Shown here: one piece after another, positions 1 to 6,354 of the stretch
Layout of the letters: every line of letters starts with the position of its first letter
How positions within the stretch are numbered: position 1 is the stretch's first letter
Assembly: GCA_012513235.1 (NCBI GenBank)
Contig: JAAZCO010000222.1
Location: 1-8,128, forward strand
Length of the DNA: 8,128 bases
Origin: Gammaproteobacteria bacterium
GTDB taxonomy: Bacteria > Pseudomonadota > Gammaproteobacteria > Pseudomonadales > Pseudomonadaceae
Direction of reading: 5' to 3'
The notes under the pieces: generated by a model
Database searches by the model: none
Seen by the model: the letters and a program-made list of their open reading frames with translations, nothing else
What the model was told of the DNA's origin: nothing
Translations under genes and position numbers: made by a program

Positions 1-28
1 ACTATACTTGCCTGATGGAGTACGGCTT

Positions 29-1408
29 ATGAAAAAGTGGCCAATAGTAATCGGCATCCTCGGAGTCGGTGGACTGGCACTTGCGTTCACATTGGGGCAA
101 GCATTGCCGCATTTGCGCACTACAACCAGCACGATTGAAGTAAATATTAACGACCCTGAACTGATCAAAAAAGGTGAGTACATCACACGTACTGCTGACT
201 GCGTCGCCTGTCACAGTGTCTTAGGCGGTGAAGAGTTTGCTGGCGGCTTACCTATGCTGACACCGCTGGGCGCAATTTACTCGACCAATATTACTCCGGA
301 TAAAGAAACCGGTATTGGTCATTACAGCTTTGATGATTTTAATAATGCGACCAAGCACGGTGTGCGTAAAGACAATAGCGCGCTGTACCCAGCGATGCCC
401 TACCCGTCTTATCAGATCATGCCAGATGAAGATATGGCGGCCATGTACGCCTACTTTATGTCGGGCGTAAAAGCAGTTAAGCAAGAGAACAAACCTAGCG
501 AAATGCCACCCATACTCAACTGGCGCTGGCCGCTAGCGTATTGGCAGGCCATCTTCGCACCTGAGCGTGAGTTTGTTGCTGAAACTGACGATGCCGTTTT
601 GGCTCGCGGTCAATACTTGATCGAAGGTCCGGGACACTGTGGTTCATGCCACACCGAACGTGGCATTGGCTTCCAAGAAATTGCCTTATCCAACGCTGAC
701 TCAGAAGAGTACTTAAGCGGTGCAGTGATTGATGGCTGGCGGGCAAAAAGCCTGCGTGGCGAACATGACGGTCTAGCGATCTGGAGCACAGAAGAATTAG
801 TCGATTTCTTCAAAACCGGTCGTACTGATATCACAGCGGCTTTTGGCGCTATGGCTGAAGTGGTTGAGCACAGTACTCAGTATATGACTGAGGACGATCT
901 GTATGCGATGTCTGCCTACTTGAAAACGCTCAGCCCAAAACCGGGTGAGCCTGTCACTGTTGCAGCCAAAGAAGATGTCACTACGCAAAAACTGCTGGAT
1001 GGCGTTTATGATTCACGCGGTGCCATTTTGTACGCTGAGTATTGCCAAGTCTGTCACCGTGCAGACGGTAAAGGCGTGCCACGTATTTTCCCGGCATTAG
1101 AAGGTAATAGTGCCGTCTACTCACGTGATGCTGACTCAGTCCTACAAATCACCCTCAGCGGTGGTCGTATGCCTAACACCAAGCATGATCGCATGGCCTT
1201 TACCATGCCTGAGTTTATCAACCTCAGTGATGCTGACGTAGCAGAAGTCGTGAACTACATCCGTAACAGCTGGACCAACCAAGGCAGCAAGGTTGATGTC
1301 GATGACGTGGTACAAATGCGCCACTTCCTCAGCAAAAAGCCTAAAACAGGGACTGACGTTGCACCTGACTTAAGTGTTCCTGCTGCAGAAAAAAGGAGTC
1401 AAATGTGA
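29..1408 (+). CDS. Triheme membrane-anchored cytochrome c (AdhB/GDH cytochrome-subunit type)
   Basis: A 459-residue cytochrome c likely to pass electrons between a periplasmic dehydrogenase and the quinone pool or terminal oxidases. Three heme sites are visible: CVACH (58-62), CGSCH (204-208) and CQVCH (339-343). Each is followed by Met-containing segments usual for axial ligands (YPAMPYPSY, FGAMAEVVEHSTQYM, GGRMPNT and FTMPEF). This three-domain layout and the length match the cytochrome subunits of PQQ alcohol and gluconate dehydrogenases. The N-terminus (about residues 4-28) is one hydrophobic segment after KK, giving a signal peptide or membrane anchor. I chose ATG 29 over an in-frame TTG at 8 because GGAG at 17-20 sits 8 bases before it. 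The gene overlaps the next cytochrome gene by 4 bases, so its partner is probably that TsdA-like protein. No promoter fits in the 28 bases before it; a TGA at 13-15 could end an upstream operon gene. Confidence 0.9.
   Translation: MKKWPIVIGILGVGGLALAFTLGQALPHLRTTTSTIEVNINDPELIKKGEYITRTADCVACHSVLGGEEFAGGLPMLTPLGAIYSTNITPDKETGIGHYSFDDFNNATKHGVRKDNSALYPAMPYPSYQIMPDEDMAAMYAYFMSGVKAVKQENKPSEMPPILNWRWPLAYWQAIFAPEREFVAETDDAVLARGQYLIEGPGHCGSCHTERGIGFQEIALSNADSEEYLSGAVIDGWRAKSLRGEHDGLAIWSTEELVDFFKTGRTDITAAFGAMAEVVEHSTQYMTEDDLYAMSAYLKTLSPKPGEPVTVAAKEDVTTQKLLDGVYDSRGAILYAEYCQVCHRADGKGVPRIFPALEGNSAVYSRDADSVLQITLSGGRMPNTKHDRMAFTMPEFINLSDADVAEVVNYIRNSWTNQGSKVDVDDVVQMRHFLSKKPKTGTDVAPDLSVPAAEKRSQM
1394..1398 (+). 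promoter_or_regulatory. Ribosome binding site that sets the GTG start of the tsdA-like gene
   Basis: AGGAG lies inside the last codons of the triheme cytochrome gene, 6 bases before GTG 1405. It supports the GTG start and the GTGA stop/start overlap, which points to translational coupling. Confidence 0.75.
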
Positions 1409-2343
1409 ATAAATCACTCTTAAATCTGCCCACTGGCATCAGCGCATATCGTTTGCCGCTGACACTCCTTGCAGCAGTGTGTGCTTTTGCAATCAGCGGT
1501 TGTGATAACCCAAAGCCCATTGAGCGTAATGCGACAGAATTTGACTTAGTCACTACCGATGACGCGAACGAAGATATCGGCACCTATATTCTTCCGCAAG
1601 ATACCTCAATCTTGAAAGAGCCCAATGCCGATCAGATTTTCTACGGTAAGCGCCTGCTCAATGAAACCAAGCGCCTGCTGCCTGATAATGTCGGCGCGCA
1701 GATGAACTGTAACAGCTGCCATATTTCTCAAGGTAAAATCCCTCTGGGTGACCCCTACATCAATAGCCATAACTTCTACCCACGTGTGATGCCACGTTCA
1801 GGTAAAGAGATTGATTTAGCCGGTCGTGTGAATGGTTGCTTTATGCGCTCAATGAACGGCAAGCCGTTGCCTAAAGAATCCGACGAAATGCAGGCGATAT
1901 TGGCCTACATGGAATGGCTGTCACAGAATGTGCCGAAAAACCAAAAAGTAGCGATCAAAAACGCAGGTAGTGTGGATGAGTCCTTAGTGGGCGACCCAGT
2001 ACGTGGTGAAGTGATTTACCAAGTCCAGTGTGCAACCTGTCACGGTAACAACGGCGAAGGCATCAAAGACAGCCGCGGCGATATCGTTTTCCCACCCTTG
2101 TGGGGTGATGAGTCCTTTAACATTGGAGCCGGTATGGCACGTACTTACAAAGCAGCTGCTTTTGTAAAATACAATATGCCAATGGGTATCCAAACTAAAG
2201 GCCTGTGGGGTCACGGTAACGTGCTCAGCGACCAAGATGCGATTGACGTATCTGAGTTCTTTACCCATAAACCACGCCCAGACTTCCCTGGCAAGGTGAA
2301 TGACTGGCCAAACGGCAATAAGCCTAAAGACGCCCGCTACTAA
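1405..2343 (+). CDS. tsdA: Diheme lipoprotein, TsdA-type thiosulfate dehydrogenase/tetrathionate reductase
   Basis: A 312-residue diheme cytochrome c of the TsdA family, which interconverts thiosulfate and tetrathionate in the periplasm (2 thiosulfate to tetrathionate plus 2 electrons). Visible features are heme 1 CNSCH (102-106), the family segment GRVNGCFMRSMNG (140-152), whose Cys145 corresponds to the unusual thiolate ligand of heme 1, and heme 2 CATCH (209-213). The segment FVKYNMPMG (253-261) holds the expected distal ligand region of heme 2. Here Asn257-Met258 stand where the Allochromatium enzyme has Lys-Met, so His213/Met258 ligation is predicted, as in Campylobacter TsdA (recalled from the literature). 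The N-terminus has a hydrophobic stretch (17-31) and a lipobox ISGC with Cys33, so the protein is probably lipid-anchored; Asp34 would favour the inner membrane by the E. coli rule. The gene starts with GTG overlapping the triheme cytochrome gene and ends at a strong terminator. The family call is fairly firm; the preferred reaction direction is inference. Confidence 0.85.
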   Translation: MNKSLLNLPTGISAYRLPLTLLAAVCAFAISGCDNPKPIERNATEFDLVTTDDANEDIGTYILPQDTSILKEPNADQIFYGKRLLNETKRLLPDNVGAQMNCNSCHISQGKIPLGDPYINSHNFYPRVMPRSGKEIDLAGRVNGCFMRSMNGKPLPKESDEMQAILAYMEWLSQNVPKNQKVAIKNAGSVDESLVGDPVRGEVIYQVQCATCHGNNGEGIKDSRGDIVFPPLWGDESFNIGAGMARTYKAAAFVKYNMPMGIQTKGLWGHGNVLSDQDAIDVSEFFTHKPRPDFPGKVNDWPNGNKPKDARY

Positions 2344-2353
2344 GCAGTCGTCG

Positions 2354-2372
2354 CAGTGACTGACTGTCACTG
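2354..2372 (+). repeat. Short perfect inverted repeat after tsdA
   Basis: CAGTGAC and GTCACTG form a 7-bp perfect stem with a 5-base loop, 11 bases past the tsdA stop and just ahead of the terminator. There is no T run, so it is not a terminator by itself. It may stabilise the mRNA 3' end or be incidental. Confidence 0.45.
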
Positions 2373-2376
2373 ACCC

Positions 2377-2415
2377 AAACCTCAAGTGCACTTATTAGTG
2401 CCTTGAGGTTTTTTT
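2377..2415 (+). terminator. Rho-independent terminator of the cytochrome operon
   Basis: AAACCTCAAG (2377-2386) pairs with CTTGAGGTTT (2402-2411). An inner GCAC/GTGC stem (2388-2391 with 2398-2401) encloses a 6-base loop, with one bulged T at 2387. A run of seven T (2409-2415) follows. It lies 34 bases after the tsdA stop and separates that operon from the next gene. Confidence 0.92.
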
Positions 2416-2522
2416 ATGCTTAAAATCAATAACTTATGAACTATAAGCTCTGCACGAGTACTAAAGTATTGTTCAGCGTTAGACTATTTTCGTTAAACAG
2501 TATTTTGAATACAGGACACCTT

Positions 2523-3053
2523 ATGCTCAATCTTATTAAAAAGTCATCGCTCTATTTAGCCGCCATCAGTGTGGCTTTGATGCTAACAACAGGGCAAGCG
2601 GTTGCTGATCGCTACTACGATTCACACCGTGACCAATATCGAAATTCACAGGATTATCATTACGACAAAAAATACAATAATCAGTATCGCAATAACCAAT
2701 ACCGTAACCAAAAGCACAATCAATACCGCCACGGTTATAACAAGCGCAATGGCTTTCGCCATAATGACCGCTACCTGATTAATAGTTATTACAGTGATAA
2801 AAGATACCGCAACAATTGCCCACCGGGCTTAGTTAAGAAAAAGAATCGCTGTCAGCCCTACGGCAAAGCTCAGCGCTGGAAAAAAGGTCAGAAGCTGTCA
2901 AAAAACACACGCTACTATGACTTACCCAGAGGCTTACGCTCACAGCTCTACACACAACCGGATCACCGTTATGTACGTGTTAATAATGATGTACTGATGG
3001 TGGATAACGTGACAAATATCGTGATTGATGTGCTGGAAAACATACTGCGTTAA
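2523..3053 (+). CDS. Exported RcnB/CigR-like basic protein
   Basis: A 176-residue secreted protein. The start at ATG 2523 is preferred over an upstream in-frame ATG (2436) because AGGA (2513-2516) lies 6 bases before it and a clean signal peptide follows: KK, a hydrophobic core at 9-23, and cleavage probably after AVA (26-28). The mature N-terminal half is rich in Tyr, Asn, Arg, His and Gln, with QYRN-type repeats (about 54-70), and is probably disordered. A CPPGLVKKKNRCQPYG segment (99-114) is followed by WKKGQKL and a C-terminal block with LPRGL, HRYVRVNNDVLMVD and VIDVLENIL. This order resembles the RcnB/CigR periplasmic family, whose founder takes part in nickel/cobalt homeostasis. No metal exporter gene is nearby, so a metal role is not supported here. 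The gene appears monocistronic, between a terminator and a hairpin. No convincing promoter was found in 2416-2522. Confidence 0.8.
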   Translation: MLNLIKKSSLYLAAISVALMLTTGQAVADRYYDSHRDQYRNSQDYHYDKKYNNQYRNNQYRNQKHNQYRHGYNKRNGFRHNDRYLINSYYSDKRYRNNCPPGLVKKKNRCQPYGKAQRWKKGQKLSKNTRYYDLPRGLRSQLYTQPDHRYVRVNNDVLMVDNVTNIVIDVLENILR

Positions 3054-3070
3054 TTCAATAACACTCAAAT

Positions 3071-3096
3071 CACCTCAGCAGCATTGTGCTGAGGTG
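3071..3096. terminator. Hairpin between convergent genes, probable bidirectional terminator
   Basis: CACCTCAGCA and TGCTGAGGTG form a perfect 10-bp stem with a 6-base loop (GCATTG), placed between the stop of the RcnB-like gene (3053) and the stop of the convergent barrel gene (3112). The T tract is poor on both strands (only ATTT follows on the - strand), so the terminator call rests on the strong stem and the position. Confidence 0.65.
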
Positions 3097-3111
3097 TACA
3101 GCGCAAGCAGA

Positions 3112-3666
3112 TTACAACTTAACCCCAATGTTAATCATAGTTGCAGCTGTTCCCAGCAATAAAACCTCTGCACTGACTCGACGATACTGTACGCCTAAAG
3201 ACGGGATGACAGCGGGCGCAATTTCAAAGCGGTTAAACGGAATTTTGTCGCGATACTGCCCCTTATAACCATAAATCAAGCCTCCCGTTAACTTGCCATA
3301 AAATGGCGTATCAGCAAAATCAAAGCGCTTACCGACATAGCCATAATACGAACGCTGATCATACGAGTTTAAAAAAGTAGCACCACCGAGCACATAGCTG
3401 TTGGCCGTATGACGCTCTAAACCTATCAATTCCTGATGATTATTGTGCTTAGATTTAGGCTTAAAGTGCTTAGTGTAAGCGCTGGTCTGTATATACCAAT
3501 ACGGCTCGGCGCGCACAGGCTTAAATAGATTATAAGCGAGAGTCGACTGGCTTTTTATATGCTGCTCGCTGGTCGTGTTCTCTAAATTTATATCTTGATC
3601 AGCGAAAGCAAATGTTTGCACAGTAAGAGTGCACACTACCCATAAGCACGGTTTTACAAAATTCAT
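3112..3666 (-). CDS. Small outer-membrane beta-barrel-like protein, function unknown
   Basis: A 184-residue exported protein. The signal peptide spans residues 1-22 (MNFVK, hydrophobic core at 8-19, AFA then Asp23). The mature part has alternating aromatic/polar strands and turns typical of a small barrel: WYIQTSAYTKHF (57-68), a NNHQELIGLERH stretch, FLNSYDQRSYYGYVGKRFDF, FYGKLTGGLIYGYKGQYRD, then IAPAVIPSLGVQYRR and the C-terminal MINIGVKL. The size is near that of 8-stranded barrels such as PagP or PagL, but I see no basis for assigning an enzyme activity. Similar proteins in pseudomonads are, as I recall, often labelled 'sn-glycerol-3-phosphate transporter', a label I would not trust. The start ATG is at 3666, with AAGAGA (3671-3676) as a weak ribosome site overlapping the stop of the small upstream ORF. 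The gene is convergent with the RcnB-like gene. Confidence 0.82.
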   Translation of the reverse strand: MNFVKPCLWVVCTLTVQTFAFADQDINLENTTSEQHIKSQSTLAYNLFKPVRAEPYWYIQTSAYTKHFKPKSKHNNHQELIGLERHTANSYVLGGATFLNSYDQRSYYGYVGKRFDFADTPFYGKLTGGLIYGYKGQYRDKIPFNRFEIAPAVIPSLGVQYRRVSAEVLLLGTAATMINIGVKL

Positions 3667-3674
3667 GGATTCTC

Positions 3675-3854
3675 TTAATCATTGATTTTAACAGCAGGTC
3701 GCCGAAAAATAGCGCGCATAGCATGCCACAGGCGAGCCTGAGAGTACATTTCCACGTTACTGCCATACACCACTCCCGCTTTATAAATGCGATCAATTAG
3801 CGCAGTTAAAATACTTTCATATATACAAACACCAAACACTCTAGCGCAGCTCAT
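3675..3854 (-). CDS. Unrecognised 59-residue small protein upstream of the barrel gene
   Basis: This short open frame lies in what would otherwise be a 330-base gap. It starts at ATG 3854 and stops at TAA 3675-3677, 8 bases before the barrel gene's ATG. The stop overlaps that gene's AAGAGA ribosome site, the same layout as between the MotA- and MotB-like genes in this window. The translation has an amphipathic, protein-like composition (IYESILTALIDRIYKAG, then VEMYSQARLWHAM, then a basic end RAIFRRPAVKIND), with no signal peptide or clear membrane span. Against it: no Shine-Dalgarno precedes the ATG and several codons are uncommon (AGA, ATA, CTA, CGG, CGA). A TAAAAT -10-like hexamer (3864-3869) lies 9 bases before the ATG, so a nearly leaderless transcript is possible. 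I do not recognise the family. Confidence 0.5.
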   Translation of the reverse strand: MSCARVFGVCIYESILTALIDRIYKAGVVYGSNVEMYSQARLWHAMRAIFRRPAVKIND

Positions 3855-3899
3855 GCTGTATACATTTTAAGACGGTGACTGCTAGTCGACAGATTCAAT

Positions 3900-3928
3900 T
3901 TGTCCTAGTGCCAGCAGCAGAGTAAGAT
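3900..3928 (+). promoter_or_regulatory. Candidate sigma70-type promoter for the DCC-family gene
   Basis: TTGTCC (3900-3905) and TAAGAT (3923-3928), 17 bases apart, each match four of six consensus positions. Transcription would start near 3935, giving a leader of about 60 bases before ATG 3997. Found by eye only. Confidence 0.35.
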
Positions 3929-3996
3929 ACATCCAATACACAACTTAGACAGAAGCCCTACAGTAGATCTACAACACTAGAATCAGGAGCCTCAAG

Positions 3997-4350
3997 ATGA
4001 CTTCTCACGCACAGCTCTACTACGATGCTTCATGCGGTTTTTGCAAAAAGGAAATTGAGCATTTGCGCCCTCGCCTTGAGCCTCAGGTGCAATTGATTGA
4101 CATTAGCGCTGCAGATTTTCAACCCCCCTGCGGCTATACCTTAGAAGCCTTACTCACGCGTATTCATTTTTTTGATGGGCACACAATGCAGATTGGCTTC
4201 GATGCGACCTTGGCTTACTGGCGTATCGCAGGCTTGAAAAAAACGGCAACGCTACTTAGCCTTCCCGGTATCAGTCATATGGGTAACCTCACCTATAACA
4301 TTTGGGCTCAATGGCGACGCCGAAATTCCAGCAGTTGCGCCATCAATTGA
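3997..4350 (+). CDS. DCC-family (DUF393) thiol-disulfide oxidoreductase-like protein
   Basis: A 117-residue protein of the DUF393/DCC family, small thioredoxin-fold-like proteins presumed to act in thiol-disulfide chemistry. The N-terminal LYYDASCGFCKKEIEHLR places a CxxC pair at Cys13-Cys16 after the first strand. The usual form is 'YDGxCPxC', so 'DASCGFC' is a mild variant with both cysteines kept. The middle part (VQLIDISAADF, then a FDGHTMQIGFDA strand-turn with an Asp-Gly) and the C-terminal LPGISHMGNLTYNIWAQWRRR also fit the family. There is no signal peptide, so it is probably cytoplasmic. ATG 3997 has AGGAG (3985-3989) 7 bases upstream. The downstream antiporter gene starts 96 bases after the stop, so the two may share a transcript, though nothing links them functionally. 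Confidence 0.85.
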   Translation: MTSHAQLYYDASCGFCKKEIEHLRPRLEPQVQLIDISAADFQPPCGYTLEALLTRIHFFDGHTMQIGFDATLAYWRIAGLKKTATLLSLPGISHMGNLTYNIWAQWRRRNSSSCAIN

Positions 4351-4446
4351 CCCAACCCGCGCATTGAATACTATTAAGCAGCCAATCAGTACACTAGACT
4401 GACGCAAACACGCACTATTGCTCACATCTTTTGTACGGAACTTATC

Positions 4447-6255
4447 ATGCCCATTAGCACTGTCTTGCTGCTCGCTTCTATTGGTGTACTGTCACTATTT
4501 TGCCAATGGCTCGCTTGGCGCGTACGTGTACCAGCGATTTTATTCTTACTCGCCACCGGGATTGCCTGCGGCCCTGTGTTTCATTATTTAAACCCAGAAG
4601 ATGTATTTGGTGACCTGCTGTTTCCGATGGTGTCCCTGGCCGTTGCCATTATTTTATTTGAAGGCAGTCTGACTCTGCGATTTGCCGAGATCCGCGGCCA
4701 CAGTAAAATGGTGCGCAACCTTATTCCAGTGGGCGCATTAGTCACTGGAGTGATAGGCACACTGGCAGCGCGCTGGATTTTAGATATTTCCTGGGAGATC
4801 TCCCTACTCTTTGGCGCTATTTCGGTAGTGACGGGTCCAACAGTGATAGCACCCTTACTGCGCTCAGTACGCCCCAGCTCCAAGCTGGCTAATATCCTGC
4901 AATGGGAAGGTATAGTGATTGACCCTGTGGGCGCGTTGCTCGCGGTCTTGGTCTATGAGGGCATTGTGTCTTGGGGGCTGGGTAACGTTTTCAGCCACTC
5001 ACTGTATATTTTCGGCAAGACTATTGTGGTGGGCACCCTGCTGGGTGCAGCGGCCGGTTACTTAAACGGACAAGTACTGCGCAAACACTGGATGCCGCAC
5101 TATTTGCATAATGCCGGCACTCTGACATTTATGCTGGGTGTCTATGCTCTATCTAATGAAATCGCACATGAATCAGGCCTGCTGACCGTGACCATTATGG
5201 GTATCTGGATGGCGAATATGAAACAAGTACAGGTCGATGGCATTCTTGAATTTAAGGAATCTTTAAGCGTACTGCTGATCTCTGCTCTGTTTATTATTCT
5301 GGCTGCGCGTATCGAGTTCTCAGCTATTACCAGCCTCGGCTGGGGATTAGTACTGGTCTTGGCTGTGTTGATGTTTGTTGCTCGACCTTTAAGTATTTTC
5401 TTATCGGCGATGGGTACCGATCTAAATTTTCGTGAAAAGCTATTTTTAAGTTGGATTGCACCACGGGGTATCGTTGCCGCAGCAGTGTCTGCCCTGTTTG
5501 CCTTTCAGCTACAAAGTAACGGTTATGACGGTGCGCAAACATTAGTACCGCTGGTCTTTATGCTGATCATTGCCACTGTGACCATTCAGAGCCTCACTGC
5601 ACGGCCTTTAGCCAAGTTACTGGGCGTTGCCGAGCCTGCTGAGTTTGGCTTTCTGATTATGGGTGCCAACCAAGTTGCGCGCATGATTGCTAAAGAGCTT
5701 AAGAAGCATGAAGTACCCGTCCTGATGGCCGATACCAACTGGGAAAACGTACGCCAAGCGCGCATGGAAAATCTGCACGTGTATTTTGGTAACCCCATCT
5801 CTGAGCATGCGGCCAATCAACTGGACCTCACCGGTATTGGTAACTTACTGGTGATTTCACCTTATAAGCAGATGAACTCCCTAGCGACTTACCACTTTCT
5901 GGACTGGTTTGGTGATCATGACAGTGTGTTTAGCCTTGCCGAAGGCGAGCAAGACCAAAAAGCACGCTATCAAACAGCAGAAAAAATACAACGCACACGT
6001 GGCTTATTTGATGGTGTGAGCTATGCCAAACTCGCGAGCCTCGCCAGCCAAGGTTATACAATCAAAACCACACAACTCAGTGAAGAGTTTAGTTATCAAG
6101 ACTTTCTCGATAAGCACGATAATGCTGCCTTGGTTTTATTCGCTATTGATAGCAAAGATCATATCAAGCCCGTCAAGGCGATGAGTGCACTCAAGCCCGA
6201 GAGTGTATCGAAGCTGATCAGCTTGGTACCGCCGAAGGCGCCACAAGAGCACTAA
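4447..6255 (+). CDS. CPA-type Na+(K+)/H+ antiporter with C-terminal RCK/TrkA-N-like domain
   Basis: A 602-residue inner-membrane cation/proton exchanger. Residues 1-390 form about 12 hydrophobic segments of the Na+/H+ exchanger fold. Family landmarks are FEGSLTLRF (71-79), VTGPTVIAPLL (128-138), EGIVIDPVGA (154-163), whose Asp159 is the expected ion-binding acid, and APRGIVAAAVSALFAF (338-353). Residues about 399-490 resemble an RCK/TrkA-N nucleotide-binding domain: FGFLIMGANQVA (400-411), VLMADTNWENV (425-435) with Asp429 at the end of the second strand, then VYFGNP and LLVISPY. The glycine motif is weak (GANQVA instead of GxGxxG), so nucleotide binding is uncertain. The tail (about 490-602) is soluble and unassigned. 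ATG 4447 has GGAA (4437-4440) 6 bases upstream. The likely role is pH or Na+/K+ homeostasis; the ion cannot be read from the sequence. Confidence 0.88.
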   Translation: MPISTVLLLASIGVLSLFCQWLAWRVRVPAILFLLATGIACGPVFHYLNPEDVFGDLLFPMVSLAVAIILFEGSLTLRFAEIRGHSKMVRNLIPVGALVTGVIGTLAARWILDISWEISLLFGAISVVTGPTVIAPLLRSVRPSSKLANILQWEGIVIDPVGALLAVLVYEGIVSWGLGNVFSHSLYIFGKTIVVGTLLGAAAGYLNGQVLRKHWMPHYLHNAGTLTFMLGVYALSNEIAHESGLLTVTIMGIWMANMKQVQVDGILEFKESLSVLLISALFIILAARIEFSAITSLGWGLVLVLAVLMFVARPLSIFLSAMGTDLNFREKLFLSWIAPRGIVAAAVSALFAFQLQSNGYDGAQTLVPLVFMLIIATVTIQSLTARPLAKLLGVAEPAEFGFLIMGANQVARMIAKELKKHEVPVLMADTNWENVRQARMENLHVYFGNPISEHAANQLDLTGIGNLLVISPYKQMNSLATYHFLDWFGDHDSVFSLAEGEQDQKARYQTAEKIQRTRGLFDGVSYAKLASLASQGYTIKTTQLSEEFSYQDFLDKHDNAALVLFAIDSKDHIKPVKAMSALKPESVSKLISLVPPKAPQEH

Positions 6256-6274
6256 ACATCTACGCTTGAGCACA

Positions 6275-6318
6275 CAAGCAGCATCGAGTGACCTTGCCTG
6301 TCAATCATATGCTGCTTG
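6275..6318. repeat. Perfect 10-bp inverted repeat with 24-base loop after the antiporter gene
   Basis: CAAGCAGCAT (6275-6284) and ATGCTGCTTG (6309-6318) are perfect inverted copies. Inside the loop, TGAC (6289-6292) and GTCA (6300-6303) could form a second stem with a 7-base loop. There is no T run on either side, so a standard terminator is not supported. It lies 20 bases after the antiporter stop and could end or stabilise that mRNA. Confidence 0.6.
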
Positions 6319-6354
6319 ATGCGCTCAGAACGACAGCACAAGACTGCCTATTCA

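Noticed and set aside
1..15. Possible C-terminal codons and TGA stop of a gene upstream of the triheme cytochrome
   Set aside because: Only four codons are visible, which cannot support a gene call, although an upstream operon member is plausible.
8..28. In-frame TTG start upstream of the triheme cytochrome's ATG
   Set aside because: No ribosome site precedes it, whereas GGAG lies at the right distance before ATG 29, and the extra residues would come before the signal/anchor.
1984..2391. 135-codon - strand frame antisense to the tsdA-like gene
   Set aside because: It is the shadow of a gene with clear heme motifs and lies across its terminator; its translation shows no recognisable features.
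2436..2522. Upstream ATG extending the RcnB-like protein by 29 residues
   Set aside because: It would bury the signal peptide, and AGGA sits correctly for the ATG at 2523.
3086..3268. 60-codon + strand frame over the 3' end of the barrel gene
   Set aside because: Antisense to a supported gene, covers the shared terminator region and shows no domain-like pattern.
3599..3796. 65-codon - strand frame with a TTG start overlapping the start of the barrel gene
   Set aside because: It runs across the well-supported barrel gene start in another frame, has an uneven composition and needs a TTG start. The frame ending at 3675 fits the region better.
4364..4395. TTGAAT and TACACT as a promoter for the antiporter gene
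   Set aside because: The spacing is 20 bases, outside the usual range, and no better -10 is in place.
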